A stretch of DNA of 19,568 nucleotides from an uncultured Collinsella sp. (GTDB lineage Bacteria > Actinomycetota > Coriobacteriia > Coriobacteriales > Coriobacteriaceae). The position numbers and the translations under genes are program-made. A model generated the notes under the pieces. It did not search any database. It had not been told where the DNA came from and was given only the letters and a program-made list of their open reading frames with translations. The stretch lies in the NCBI GenBank assembly GCA_900751695.1, contig CAADSS010000069.1:1-19568 (forward strand), read 5' to 3'. Position 1 is the stretch's first letter. Each line of letters starts with the position of its first letter. Below, piece by piece: positions 1-5,774 of this stretch.

Positions 1-1301
1 AGCTCGCTCGTTCCCTCCAGAGCTCTGGCGCCGTGTCCGTGGCCCTTAACGCGGGCACGACGGCCGAGCTGCCCTGCGGCTACTGGCTCATCGTCGCCGA
101 CGACGACGCCATCGCCCAGGGCGAGGCCGGCACCGCGCCGATCATGGCCCTGGTGGGCGGCGGCGCCGTCACCGTCAAGCCCAAGGCCGCGACCCCCAAG
201 GTGTCCAAGCATGTGCTGGCGGGCGGCACCGCCGCCTGGCAGAAGGCCGCCGATGCCGCGGTCGCCGACGACCTGTACTGGCGCCTCTCTGCCACGGTCC
301 CGGCGGGCCTCACGGCCTACGATACCTATACGGTGCGGTTCGTCGACACCATGGGCGCGGGGCTCGACCTCTCCAAGGTGGCCGCGAGCATGCGCGTGTA
401 CGTGGCGGCGGGCGCGGACGGCGGTTTCGACGCCGTCTCGGCCGGCAAGGACGGGCGCGCCGGCACCGAGCCCGCGAAGGGCTGGACCGACATTACGGCC
501 CAGTGCGCCACCAAGGTGGCGGCCGACGGTAAGACCTTCACCGTGCGCACCGGCGACCTCATCGCCGCGCTCGGCGGGGCCGACGCTTTCATCGCGGGCG
601 CCCGCGTGGTCGCCGTGTACAATGCGCCGCTCAGCAGCGCATGCAACCACGGCATCGCGAAGGGCAACCCCAACGAGGTCTACCTGCGCTACCCGCGCTC
701 TCCCTTTGCCGACCAGTCCGGCGACGCCGGCTTCACCCGCACGCCGAGCGACGACGCGTGCGCCTACACCTGGGATCTCGCGCTTACCAAGCGCGGCAGC
801 GACGGCGACAAGCCGCTTGCCGGGGCGGTCCTGAGCATCACCGACGACCGCGGTCGCATCCTAACGACTGACGGCTCGTGGTCGACGGATGCCGACGCGT
901 GCGTCACCACGGGCGCAGATGGCCATGTGGAATTGAACGGTGTGGACGCGGGTGTCTACACCGTCGAAGAGGTCGCGGCTCCCAAGGGCTACACCGCCTT
1001 TGAGGGCAAACGTGCGGTGACAGTTACGGCCGAGGGCCTGGACGTTAAACAGGTAGCAGCAGCGAAGCCCAAGGTGACTGTGTCGGCCGAAAGCCCTCTG
1101 CGGGTTGATACCGCCGCCGCCGGGACGGGTTCGATTGAGCTGTCGGTGCTCAACACCCCAAGCAAAGAAGCAAGTCGAGGCTTTATGCCCTCGACGGGAG
1201 ATGGAACGTTGGTGCTGGTGGCGGTTTTGGCTGCCATCGGAGTGGCGGCTATTGTTGTCGCTCTCGTCATCAAGCGGGGAGCAGGTCGCGGTGAAAAATG
1301 A
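1..1301 (+). CDS. Sortase-anchored pilin-type surface protein (3' part; 5' end outside window)
   Basis: The reading frame is open to the left edge, so the N-terminus and signal peptide lie outside the window; the GTG at 33 is only the first in-frame start-like codon and is probably internal. Counting from that GTG (422 residues), residues about 50-235 resemble a fimbrial isopeptide-forming D2 domain, and residues about 248-376 resemble a SpaA/Cna-B domain. In the latter, Lys253, Glu312 or Glu313 and Asn374 (in VLNTP) are placed where a Lys-Asn isopeptide bond and its catalytic acid normally sit. The C-terminus is a classic cell-wall sorting signal: MPSTG at 385-389, a hydrophobic segment, then the basic tail KRGAGRGEK. 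The protein is expected to be covalently attached to peptidoglycan or polymerised into a pilus by a sortase. No sortase gene is in view, so the rest of the pilus locus, if any, lies to the left. Pilin or pilin-like adhesin is confident; the exact pilus role is not. Confidence 0.8.
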   Translation, partial: LARSLQSSGAVSVALNAGTTAELPCGYWLIVADDDAIAQGEAGTAPIMALVGGGAVTVKPKAATPKVSKHVLAGGTAAWQKAADAAVADDLYWRLSATVPAGLTAYDTYTVRFVDTMGAGLDLSKVAASMRVYVAAGADGGFDAVSAGKDGRAGTEPAKGWTDITAQCATKVAADGKTFTVRTGDLIAALGGADAFIAGARVVAVYNAPLSSACNHGIAKGNPNEVYLRYPRSPFADQSGDAGFTRTPSDDACAYTWDLALTKRGSDGDKPLAGAVLSITDDRGRILTTDGSWSTDADACVTTGADGHVELNGVDAGVYTVEEVAAPKGYTAFEGKRAVTVTAEGLDVKQVAAAKPKVTVSAESPLRVDTAAAGTGSIELSVLNTPSKEASRGFMPSTGDGTLVLVAVLAAIGVAAIVVALVIKRGAGRGEK

Positions 1302-1406
1302 TTGTCCCCTGCTCGGTGGCGTACTGCCTCCGTAGCGAGTGATGCGCAGGCCTACCGACCTGATGGTCATTGGTTTTGAAAAAGTTACTAGAGAACCCTC
1401 CAAGAA

Positions 1407-1445
1407 AAGCGGGACACCCGGTCGATGCGATCGGGTGCCCCGCTT
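1407..1445. terminator. Bidirectional intrinsic terminator between convergent genes
   Basis: The arms pair over about 18 bp, with one A/C mismatch and one G-T wobble, around an ATG loop. The outer arm reads AAGCGGGACACCCG and its partner CGGGTGCCCCGCTT. On the + strand the stem is followed by a weak T-rich stretch (TTCGTTTGTT); on the - strand it is followed by TTTTCTT. It lies between the stop of the rightward pilin gene and the 3' end of the leftward gene at 1521, where a shared terminator is expected. Confidence 0.65.
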
Positions 1446-1453
1446 CGTTTGTT

Positions 1454-1482
1454 GGTGCAAAGTAACCTGACCCCTTTGCACC
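1454..1482. repeat. Short inverted repeat (first of a tandem pair)
   Basis: The arms GGTGCAAAG (1454-1462) and CTTTGCACC (1474-1482) are perfect complements around an 11-nt loop. It abuts a second, longer palindrome and lies outside both flanking genes. It resembles the dispersed intergenic palindromes (REP type) of bacterial genomes; whether it recurs cannot be tested here. Confidence 0.5.
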
Positions 1483-1513
1483 GCCACAAAGGTGCCTGGC
1501 ACCTTTGTGGCGG
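1481..1513. repeat. Perfect 16-bp inverted repeat with a one-base spacer
   Basis: CCGCCACAAAGGTGCC (1481-1496) is followed by a single T and then its exact reverse complement (1498-1513). The core word AAAGGTGCC is related to the GGTGCAAAG word of the neighbouring repeat. The repeat ends 8 nt before the stop codon of the leftward gene at 1521. It has no T-run, so it is not an obvious terminator; a REP-like element or transcript-end stabiliser is more likely. Confidence 0.6.
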
Positions 1514-1520
1514 TTGGTGG

Positions 1521-2666
1521 CTAAGCGGTGGGGAGTTCTGGCGTGTTAGCCGGCTGCTGCGGCTTGAGGTGGGCGTTGTGCCAGATGATTTGGATGATGT
1601 AGCCGAGCATAAAGACAAAGGCCACGCCGCTGATGAAATCGCCTACGAGGGGGATTGCCGTAAGCGCGCCCGCGGCGATGCCGCCCACGGCCGCCATGGC
1701 GTAGCGGTTCTGGCTATGTCCGACCATGCGAGCGATCGCGCATCCCGCAAAGGCGCTCGACACCAGTGCGATGCCGATAGCGCCGCACAAGAGGGCTCCG
1801 GCAAGCGACAGACCGGCGATAGAGATAATCAGCAGTAGGACGGCGGGGACGACAGCAATCGTACCCAGAAGACCGCTCACCCACAGAGGCGTGGGGTGCT
1901 GGTGGAGCATGCCGGCGGCGCCGGCGGTCGCACGCGGAAAGACGAGCTCGAGCAGCAGAGCGACAAAGCAGGTCGAGAGTGCCGCGGCGACGATACCGCC
2001 GATGGTGTCGTTAATCGTAGAGGTGTTCTCGTTCTCGGTGCGGTCGATCTTGAGCGCACCGACCTCGGCTCCCGCGGCACGCTCGGGGTCCTCGGAGACG
2101 TGCGCGTTCACGGTGCCGGTGATGTGGGCGTTCTTGCCCAGGATGAGCTTGTCGGCCCAAACCTCGACATCGCCCTCGACGGTGCCATCGATAGTCACCG
2201 TATCGCCCGCGAGCGCTGCCGACTTGGTGGAGCCTCGCAGGGCAACCGTCTCGCCTATCGCGTAGAAACAGTTGGCGGTGCTGTCGGAATTGAGAACGAC
2301 ATGCTGGCCAGCAACGGTCACGCTGCCATCACCCGTGGTCTTGGCAACGTCGATGGTGCGTGCCGCCAGACGGACGGCGCCGCCCACCGTGCAGTCGCGG
2401 ATGGAGAGGCTCTCGCCTGCCGCAATTATGTCGCGGTCGATGGAGGCGTCGTCCAAGTTGAGGGCCTGACCGGCCCAGTACAGGTCGCCCTCGACGCCGG
2501 ACGGATTAGAGTCGTTGTCGGTTGCAAGTACGTTGCCTGCCGTGTCCGTGCCGGCAAATGACGCCGTGGGAAGAGCGATGAGCGCAAGCGCGATGAGCGC
2601 GAATGCCATAAGCAGGCAGCGACGCATCTTGTGTGACGGCGCCGCCGCGGTTTGATTAAAAGCCAT
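1521..2666 (-). CDS. Secreted/membrane protein: beta-repeat domain plus C-terminal multi-TM region
   Basis: I do not recognise a named gene. The 381-residue product begins with a basic stretch and a hydrophobic core (residues 14-38, ending ASFA before GT), typical of a signal peptide. Residues about 55-190 show short repeats alternating hydrophobic and polar residues with GTVEGDV and GDTVTIDGTV-like turns, as in bactofilin-like or right-handed beta-helix domains. Residues about 219-362 contain four or five predicted transmembrane segments, followed by a Pro-rich tail. The ATG at 2666 is preceded by AAGGA at 6 nt spacing, which supports this start; ATG at residue 14 is an alternative. The architecture (exported beta-helix joined to a membrane domain) suggests an envelope-associated polymer-forming or scaffold protein, but no enzymatic motif is visible. 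It is probably monocistronic and ends at the shared terminator near 1407-1445. Confidence 0.7.
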   Translation of the reverse strand: MAFNQTAAAPSHKMRRCLLMAFALIALALIALPTASFAGTDTAGNVLATDNDSNPSGVEGDLYWAGQALNLDDASIDRDIIAAGESLSIRDCTVGGAVRLAARTIDVAKTTGDGSVTVAGQHVVLNSDSTANCFYAIGETVALRGSTKSAALAGDTVTIDGTVEGDVEVWADKLILGKNAHITGTVNAHVSEDPERAAGAEVGALKIDRTENENTSTINDTIGGIVAAALSTCFVALLLELVFPRATAGAAGMLHQHPTPLWVSGLLGTIAVVPAVLLLIISIAGLSLAGALLCGAIGIALVSSAFAGCAIARMVGHSQNRYAMAAVGGIAAGALTAIPLVGDFISGVAFVFMLGYIIQIIWHNAHLKPQQPANTPELPTA

Positions 2667-2678
2667 GGTTGATCCTTT

Positions 2679-2705
2679 TGTTAGGTGTTTGGCATATACC
2701 TAACA
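2679..2705. promoter_or_regulatory. Operator-like inverted repeat upstream of the beta-repeat membrane protein gene
   Basis: On the gene strand (-), TGTTAGGT and ACCTAACA form a perfect 8-bp inverted repeat with an 11-nt spacer, about 13 nt upstream of the start codon and just upstream of the SD. A TATATG word inside the spacer could be part of a -10 element, but no convincing -35 is at the right distance. This could be a repressor site or a leader hairpin. The palindrome is seen directly; its function is inference. Confidence 0.35.
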
Positions 2706-2773
2706 GGGTACCCAACGCGCGGGCGCTCTAAAAGAACCTCTCGGTTGCATTTCGAAGGGTCGTGCCGCGCCAC

Positions 2774-3463
2774 CTACTTTTTGCGGTGCAAAAAGCGTGC
2801 GATGTCGTCCTCGGTGGGGCTTTTGATATCAAAGCGTAGCGATAGCCAGCGCAGCCCCATGGTCACCACGACGCAAACGACCAGTGCGACGACATTGCTG
2901 ACCAAGCCGCTCATGACAAGGCAAACATAGCTTGCCGATCCGGCGATAGCCGCGATGGCATAGAAGTTGGTGCGCTGGAAAATACCCGGCACCACACCCA
3001 TAAAACCATCTCGCAGCATGCCGCCGCCCACCGCGGTAAAAAAGCCCATCATGATGCACACCGCCGGTGCAAAGCCGTAGACCAGCGCCTTGTCCGCTCC
3101 GGTTGCCGCATAAATACCCACTGAGATGATGTCGAGCAGGGGAATGAGTTTTTCGGGCTTGTCGACGATTGCCGGGAAAATGTAGATGATGGCTGCCGTG
3201 GCAATGGAAAGCGGCAGCGCCATCGGCTGGTTGAGGATGTAGACGTTGCCCACCTGGAGTGTCATGTCGCGCAAAAGACCGCCGCCCAGGCCGCAAACCA
3301 CGGCGAGCGCGACGGCGCCCACCAGGTCGAGCTTGTGCTCGCGCGCGACCAGCACACCCGAGATCGATGCCGCGACAACAGCGAACATCTCGAGCCAAAA
3401 GGGGATAGCGACCATGGCATCCGAGGCATGTGAGGTAACGGTTATAGCGGCGACGACGGGCAA
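2774..3463 (-). CDS. TRIC-type (UPF0126/YadS-YicG family) membrane protein
   Basis: The 229-residue protein is almost entirely hydrophobic, with about seven transmembrane segments. It contains two copies of the family hallmark, GGGLLRD (60-66) and GGGMLRD (146-152), reflecting the internal duplication of the UPF0126 / prokaryotic TRIC cation-channel family; family members are around 200-230 residues, so it is full length. In-frame starts are scarce, and TTG at 3461-3463 is chosen because AGAAGGA (complement of 3471-3477) precedes it by 7 nt. The family is known as trimeric, potassium-permeable channels in the cytoplasmic membrane; the substrate here is not shown by the sequence, and some relatives have been suggested to transport other small solutes such as glycine. 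It lies 107 nt upstream of the next leftward gene, so co-transcription is possible. Confidence 0.85.
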   Translation of the reverse strand: MPVVAAITVTSHASDAMVAIPFWLEMFAVVAASISGVLVAREHKLDLVGAVALAVVCGLGGGLLRDMTLQVGNVYILNQPMALPLSIATAAIIYIFPAIVDKPEKLIPLLDIISVGIYAATGADKALVYGFAPAVCIMMGFFTAVGGGMLRDGFMGVVPGIFQRTNFYAIAAIAGSASYVCLVMSGLVSNVVALVVCVVVTMGLRWLSLRFDIKSPTEDDIARFLHRKK

Positions 3464-3576
3464 GATGGGGTCCTTCTGGTTGCGGGTTTAGACGATGCCC
3501 GTACATAGTACATGGTTGGCGGGCGTGGCGACCCTATTGCTCGGTAAACGGTTGGGACTGGGTGGGGGCGTAGGCA

Positions 3577-3645
3577 CCAAACGTGTACATCAGCCTCCAA
3601 AGATGTCAAAAAATGTCGGTTTTGGAGGGTGACGTACATGTTTGG
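3577..3645. repeat. Long intergenic inverted repeat, 25-nt arms
   Basis: The left arm (3577-3601) and the reverse complement of the right arm (3621-3645) agree at 22 of 25 positions, with a 19-nt spacer. The arms contain TGTACATCAGCCTCCAAA and its near-complement TTTGGAGGGTGACGTACA. It is upstream of the TRIC-type gene and downstream of the tRNA genes. There is no T-run typical of a terminator. A REP/MITE-like element or a large regulatory structure is possible. Confidence 0.6.
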
Positions 3646-3700
3646 GGATTTGGGTTGATGATGAACGCGATGGGGGCGCGGCTGAATAGGAGGGATGTCC

Positions 3701-3781
3701 AAATTTTGAGCTTCGCTCAAAATTTATCCGGTCGGCTTGCGCCGACCGCGCTGCGCTAAAAACGCGCCACTGGCGCGTTTT
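3701..3781. repeat. Cluster of three tandem hairpins, the last a likely terminator
   Basis: Three perfect palindromes follow one another. Hairpin 1 (3701-3725) has 11-bp arms AAATTTTGAGC/GCTCAAAATTT around TTC. Hairpin 2 (3729-3748) has CGGTCGGC/GCCGACCG around TTGC. Hairpin 3 (3759-3781) has AAAACGCGCC/GGCGCGTTTT around ACT and is followed by CTTT, so it could terminate + strand transcription; its - strand side also has a T-run. No gene on either strand clearly ends here, apart from the leftward tRNA unit, which already has its own terminator. This is consistent with a composite intergenic repeat. Confidence 0.55.
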
Positions 3782-3802
3782 CTTTACGCTCCGCGCCCTA
3801 GC

Positions 3803-3827
3803 GGGTTCGAATCCCTCCTCCTCCGCC
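3803..3827 (+). other. Inverted copy of a tRNA-Ser 3' end (possible attachment-site remnant)
   Basis: These 25 bases, including the T-loop GGTTCGAATCC and the acceptor strand through GCC, are identical to the 3' end of the adjacent tRNA-Ser(CGA) gene, but on the opposite strand. The matching tRNA segment is 3893-3917. The identity stops upstream (GCGGG here, GAGGG in the tRNA) and the terminal A of CCA is lost. No D-arm or anticodon arm can be found upstream, so it is a fragment. tRNA 3' ends are common integrase attachment cores, but the inverted orientation is not what a simple attL/attR pair would give. Confidence 0.6.
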
Positions 3828-3853
3828 GTATTTGTTTGTAAGGGACTCAAAAG

Positions 3854-3880
3854 AAAAAAGCTCCCGTTGTTGGGAGCTTT
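3854..3880 (-). terminator. Terminator of tRNA-Ser(CGA)
   Basis: On the - strand, the stem AAAGCTCCC/GGGAGCTTT around a 6-nt loop is followed directly by TTTC and more T residues. It begins 12 nt after the tRNA 3' end, which is an ideal position for an intrinsic terminator. Confidence 0.85.
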
Positions 3881-3891
3881 CTCAACCAAAA

Positions 3892-3982
3892 TGGCGGAGG
3901 AGGAGGGATTCGAACCCTCGTGACCTTATACAGGCCAAACGGTTTTCGAGACCGCCGCATTCAACCACTCTGCCACCCCTCC
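3892..3982 (-). tRNA. tRNA-Ser (anticodon CGA)
   Basis: The - strand folds as a 91-nt type II (long variable arm) tRNA with an encoded CCA. The acceptor stem is GGAGGGG with CTCCTCC (one G-T pair), followed by discriminator G and CCA. The T arm is GAGGG/CCCTC around TTCGAAT. The anticodon loop is CTCGAAA, with CGA at complement 3946-3948, reading UCG. The long variable arm and discriminator G fit serine. It lies 48 nt downstream of tRNA-Ser(GGA) on the same strand, with a hairpin in between. Confidence 0.95.
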
Positions 3983-3991
3983 GCGTGGGGT

Positions 3992-4022
3992 AAAAACAAA
4001 GCAGGCTCGAAGGCCTGCTTTG
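3992..4022 (-). terminator. Terminator-like hairpin between the two tRNA-Ser genes
   Basis: On the - strand the perfect stem CAAAGCAGGC/GCCTGCTTTG around CTTCGA is followed by TTTTT. It starts 8 nt after the 3' end of tRNA-Ser(GGA) and ends 9 nt before the 5' end of tRNA-Ser(CGA). It has the form of an intrinsic terminator, but leaves little room for a separate promoter for the second tRNA. Confidence 0.75.
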
Positions 4023-4030
4023 GAATTAAC

Positions 4031-4121
4031 TGGCGGAGAGTCAGGGATTTGAACCCTGGAGACGCTTTTGACGCCTACACGATTTCCAATCGTGCTCCTT
4101 CGGCCACTCGGACAACTCTCC
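4031..4121 (-). tRNA. tRNA-Ser (anticodon GGA)
   Basis: The - strand gives a 91-nt type II tRNA with encoded CCA. The acceptor stem is GGAGAGT with ACTCTCC, discriminator G. The T arm contains GGTTCAAATCC. The anticodon loop is TTGGAAA, with GGA at complement 4085-4087, decoding UCC and UCU. The long variable arm (GGCGTC...GACGCC type pairing) is typical of serine. It is first in a leftward two-tRNA unit and has a good promoter upstream. Confidence 0.95.
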
Positions 4122-4137
4122 GTTAAATGCGAAAGTC

Positions 4138-4165
4138 AGTATACACGAGGAATCGCAAAGTGCAA
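4138..4165 (-). promoter_or_regulatory. Sigma-70-type promoter of tRNA-Ser(GGA)
   Basis: Reading the - strand, TTGCAC (complement of 4160-4165) and TATACT (complement of 4138-4143) are separated by 16 nt, close to consensus. Transcription would start about 7 nt further on, around 10 nt before the mature tRNA 5' end. Confidence 0.7.
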
Positions 4166-4331
4166 ACAGAAAAGTTGGCATTTTTTAAAACGCTCGGCCG
4201 CGCTTGGCGTTGCAGTGGGGTTTGAGGTGCCAAAAAAACGGCTTCCGACCAGCGTGGTTGATCAACTCAATTGTTCAAAAGGGGTATTCATGAGCGACTT
4301 GGCAATGAATTTAAAAATCTTTGGGTGGTGT

Positions 4332-4427
4332 TGTGGACCACTGGTATGCATTTTGCGACCACAGCCTTGTGCCCGTTGACCTGTGGCTTGGCTCAGCTTG
4401 TCCCCACGGCACCGTATCTTGTCCACA
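4332..4427. promoter_or_regulatory. DnaA-box-like cluster in the rpsF upstream region
   Basis: The non-coding stretch 4166-4626 has no convincing gene. Inside it, TTGTCCACA (4419-4427) matches the DnaA-box form common in high-GC actinobacteria, TTGTCCCCA (4398-4406) is one mismatch away and lies exactly 21 nt upstream in the same orientation, and 4332-4340 on the - strand reads TGGTCCACA, also one mismatch away. Three sites in about 100 nt are suggestive only. No clear AT-rich unwinding element and no dnaA gene are in view. The area could be an origin-related region or a DnaA-regulated promoter for the ssb/dnaB-containing cluster. I found no convincing sigma-70 promoter for rpsF here. Confidence 0.3.
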
Positions 4428-4515
4428 GATCCGTCAAGCTTTTGGTCGGCATTTGGTTGGAATGCGCATGAAACGTCGTGCGAGTATGGGCATATGTGGA
4501 GGTCATGAGGTTGTA

Positions 4516-4600
4516 GCTGCAAATTCTTGCAGCCTAGGAGGTTGAAAGATATTATTACCAAGTCTTTTCCTGCTTCAGGCGCACCTTCACGACCTGAAGC
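4516..4600 (+). promoter_or_regulatory. Structured leader of the rpsF-ssb-rpsR-rplI operon (two hairpins)
   Basis: Hairpin A has perfect 7-bp arms GCTGCAA (4516-4522) and TTGCAGC (4527-4533) around ATTC. It is followed at once by AGGAGG (4537-4542), which has no canonical start codon at a usable distance. Hairpin B has perfect 8-bp arms GCTTCAGG (4572-4579) and CCTGAAGC (4593-4600) around a 13-nt loop, and ends 13 nt before the rpsF SD. Leaders of rpsF-rpsR operons in many bacteria bind the S6:S18 complex for feedback control, so this position fits. I could not confirm the conserved CCG-containing bulge of that motif, so assignment is inference. Confidence 0.4.
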
Positions 4601-4626
4601 CACATTTGCCCAGAGGAGGTGACAAT

Positions 4627-4920
4627 ATGAAGGCTTATGAACTGCTGTTCTTTGTTGACCCGTCGCTCGACCCCGAGACTCGTCTCGCTGTTATGAAGCG
4701 TATCGATACCACGATCGCTGAGGGCGCTGGCAAGGTCGACTCCGTTGACGAGTGGGGCAAGCGCAAGCTCGCCTACGAGATCAACGACCTCACCGATGGT
4801 GACTACACCCTCATCAACTTCCACGCAGATCCTACCCAGATCGCCGAGCTTGATCGCGTCCTGCGCATCACCGACGCTGTGGTTCGCCACATGATCGTCC
4901 GTCGCGACGACCAGGAGTAA
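4627..4920 (+). CDS. rpsF: 30S ribosomal protein S6
   Basis: The 97-residue product starts MKAYELLFFVDPSLD and carries the S6 fold signatures, including WGKRKLAYEIND around residues 40-51 and YTLINFHAD further on; length is usual for S6. The ATG at 4627 is preferred over an upstream in-frame start at 4606 because an excellent SD, AGGAGGTGA (4614-4622), lies just upstream of it and would fall inside the longer version. S6 binds 16S rRNA in the small-subunit platform together with S18, whose gene is two places downstream. It is the first gene of the conserved rpsF-ssb-rpsR-rplI cluster, transcribed away from the serine tRNA genes. Confidence 0.97.
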   Translation: MKAYELLFFVDPSLDPETRLAVMKRIDTTIAEGAGKVDSVDEWGKRKLAYEINDLTDGDYTLINFHADPTQIAELDRVLRITDAVVRHMIVRRDDQE

Positions 4921-4968
4921 GACTGTCGTTTTGGACTGGGCTTGTGCCCCAAGAGGAAGTAGTGAGTT

Positions 4969-5421
4969 ATGAGCATCAATCGAGTGAACATCACCGGTAA
5001 CCTCACCCGCGATCCCGAGCTGCGCGCCACCGCCGGCGGAACCCAGGTTCTGTCCTTTGGCGTCGCCGTGAACGATCGTCGCCGCAACGCGCAGACTGGC
5101 GAGTGGGAGGACTATCCCAACTTTGTCGACTGCACCATGTTCGGCACCCGCGCCGAGGCCGTGAGCCGTTTCCTGGCAAAGGGAAACAAGGTCGCGATCG
5201 AGGGCAAGCTGCGCTACAGCTCTTGGGAGCGCGACGGCCAGCGCCGGAGCAAGCTTGAGGTCATCGTCGATGAGATCGAGTTTATGAGCTCCCGTGGTGG
5301 CCAGGGTGGCTACGATCAGGGCGGTTACGCCCCCGCAGCTCCCGCGCCCGCAGCACGTCCTGCCGCACCGGTGGCCACGCCGCCCGCGGTCGACGTCTAC
5401 GATGAGGACATCCCGTTCTAA
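4969..5421 (+). CDS. ssb: Single-stranded DNA-binding protein
   Basis: The 150-residue product has an N-terminal OB-fold (about 1-108) opening MSINRVNITGNLTRDPELR, with the family signatures NFVDCTMFGTRAEAV and KGNKVAIEGKLRYSSW. A flexible Gly/Gln then Ala/Pro-rich linker follows (about 109-143), and the protein ends in the acidic tip DEDIPF that recruits replication and repair partners. As a tetramer it coats single-stranded DNA during replication, recombination and repair. The start at 4969 is preceded by AGAGGAA. It lies 48 nt after rpsF, within the ribosomal protein operon, and dnaB is close downstream, the usual association of these genes. Confidence 0.97.
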   Translation: MSINRVNITGNLTRDPELRATAGGTQVLSFGVAVNDRRRNAQTGEWEDYPNFVDCTMFGTRAEAVSRFLAKGNKVAIEGKLRYSSWERDGQRRSKLEVIVDEIEFMSSRGGQGGYDQGGYAPAAPAPAARPAAPVATPPAVDVYDEDIPF

Positions 5422-5492
5422 GGGTGTTCACCTATTTTTGAGTGAGAGGCGGCTTCGGTTCGCCGAAGTTGCCAAATGAAAGGTATTTTGAC

Positions 5493-5759
5493 ATGGCTAA
5501 TGATTTTTCTGCACGTCAGCCGCGTCGTAAGTACTGCCAGTTCTGCAAGGAGAACACTGAGTTCATCGACTATAAGGACACTCAGCTTCTCCGTAAGTAC
5601 ATGACCGACCGTGGCAAGATCAAGCCCCGTCGCGTCACTGGCGCTTGCACGCAGCATCAGCATGACATCGCCAACGCCATCAAGCGCGCCCGCGAGATGG
5701 CTCTCCTGCCGTACACCGTCCCCGTGGTTTCCTCTCGTGGCAACCGCGACCGCGGCTAA
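5493..5759 (+). CDS. rpsR: 30S ribosomal protein S18 (zinc-ligand form)
   Basis: The 88-residue protein starts MANDFSARQPRRKYCQFC and contains the S18 core LLRKYMTDRGKIKPRRVTG. Cys15, Cys18, Cys52 and His55 form a CxxC...CxxH set, indicating the zinc-binding (C+) version of S18. An in-frame start at 5442 exists, but it lacks an SD and would add a tail foreign to the family; the ATG at 5493 has AAAGG a short way upstream. S18 pairs with S6 on 16S rRNA in the 30S platform. It lies between ssb and rplI in the operon. Confidence 0.97.
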   Translation: MANDFSARQPRRKYCQFCKENTEFIDYKDTQLLRKYMTDRGKIKPRRVTGACTQHQHDIANAIKRAREMALLPYTVPVVSSRGNRDRG

Positions 5760-5774
5760 GAAGGGAGACGCATC

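Noticed and set aside
3740..3827. A third complete tRNA on the + strand
   Set aside because: Only the T-arm and acceptor 3' strand are present; no anticodon arm, D-arm or 5' acceptor strand can be built from the upstream sequence.
4290..4379. Small frame MSDLAMNLKIFGWCCG... upstream of rpsF with AAAAGGGG before the ATG
   Set aside because: The SD is weak, it is only 29 residues, and it overlaps the DnaA-box-like words. Nothing but position supports it.
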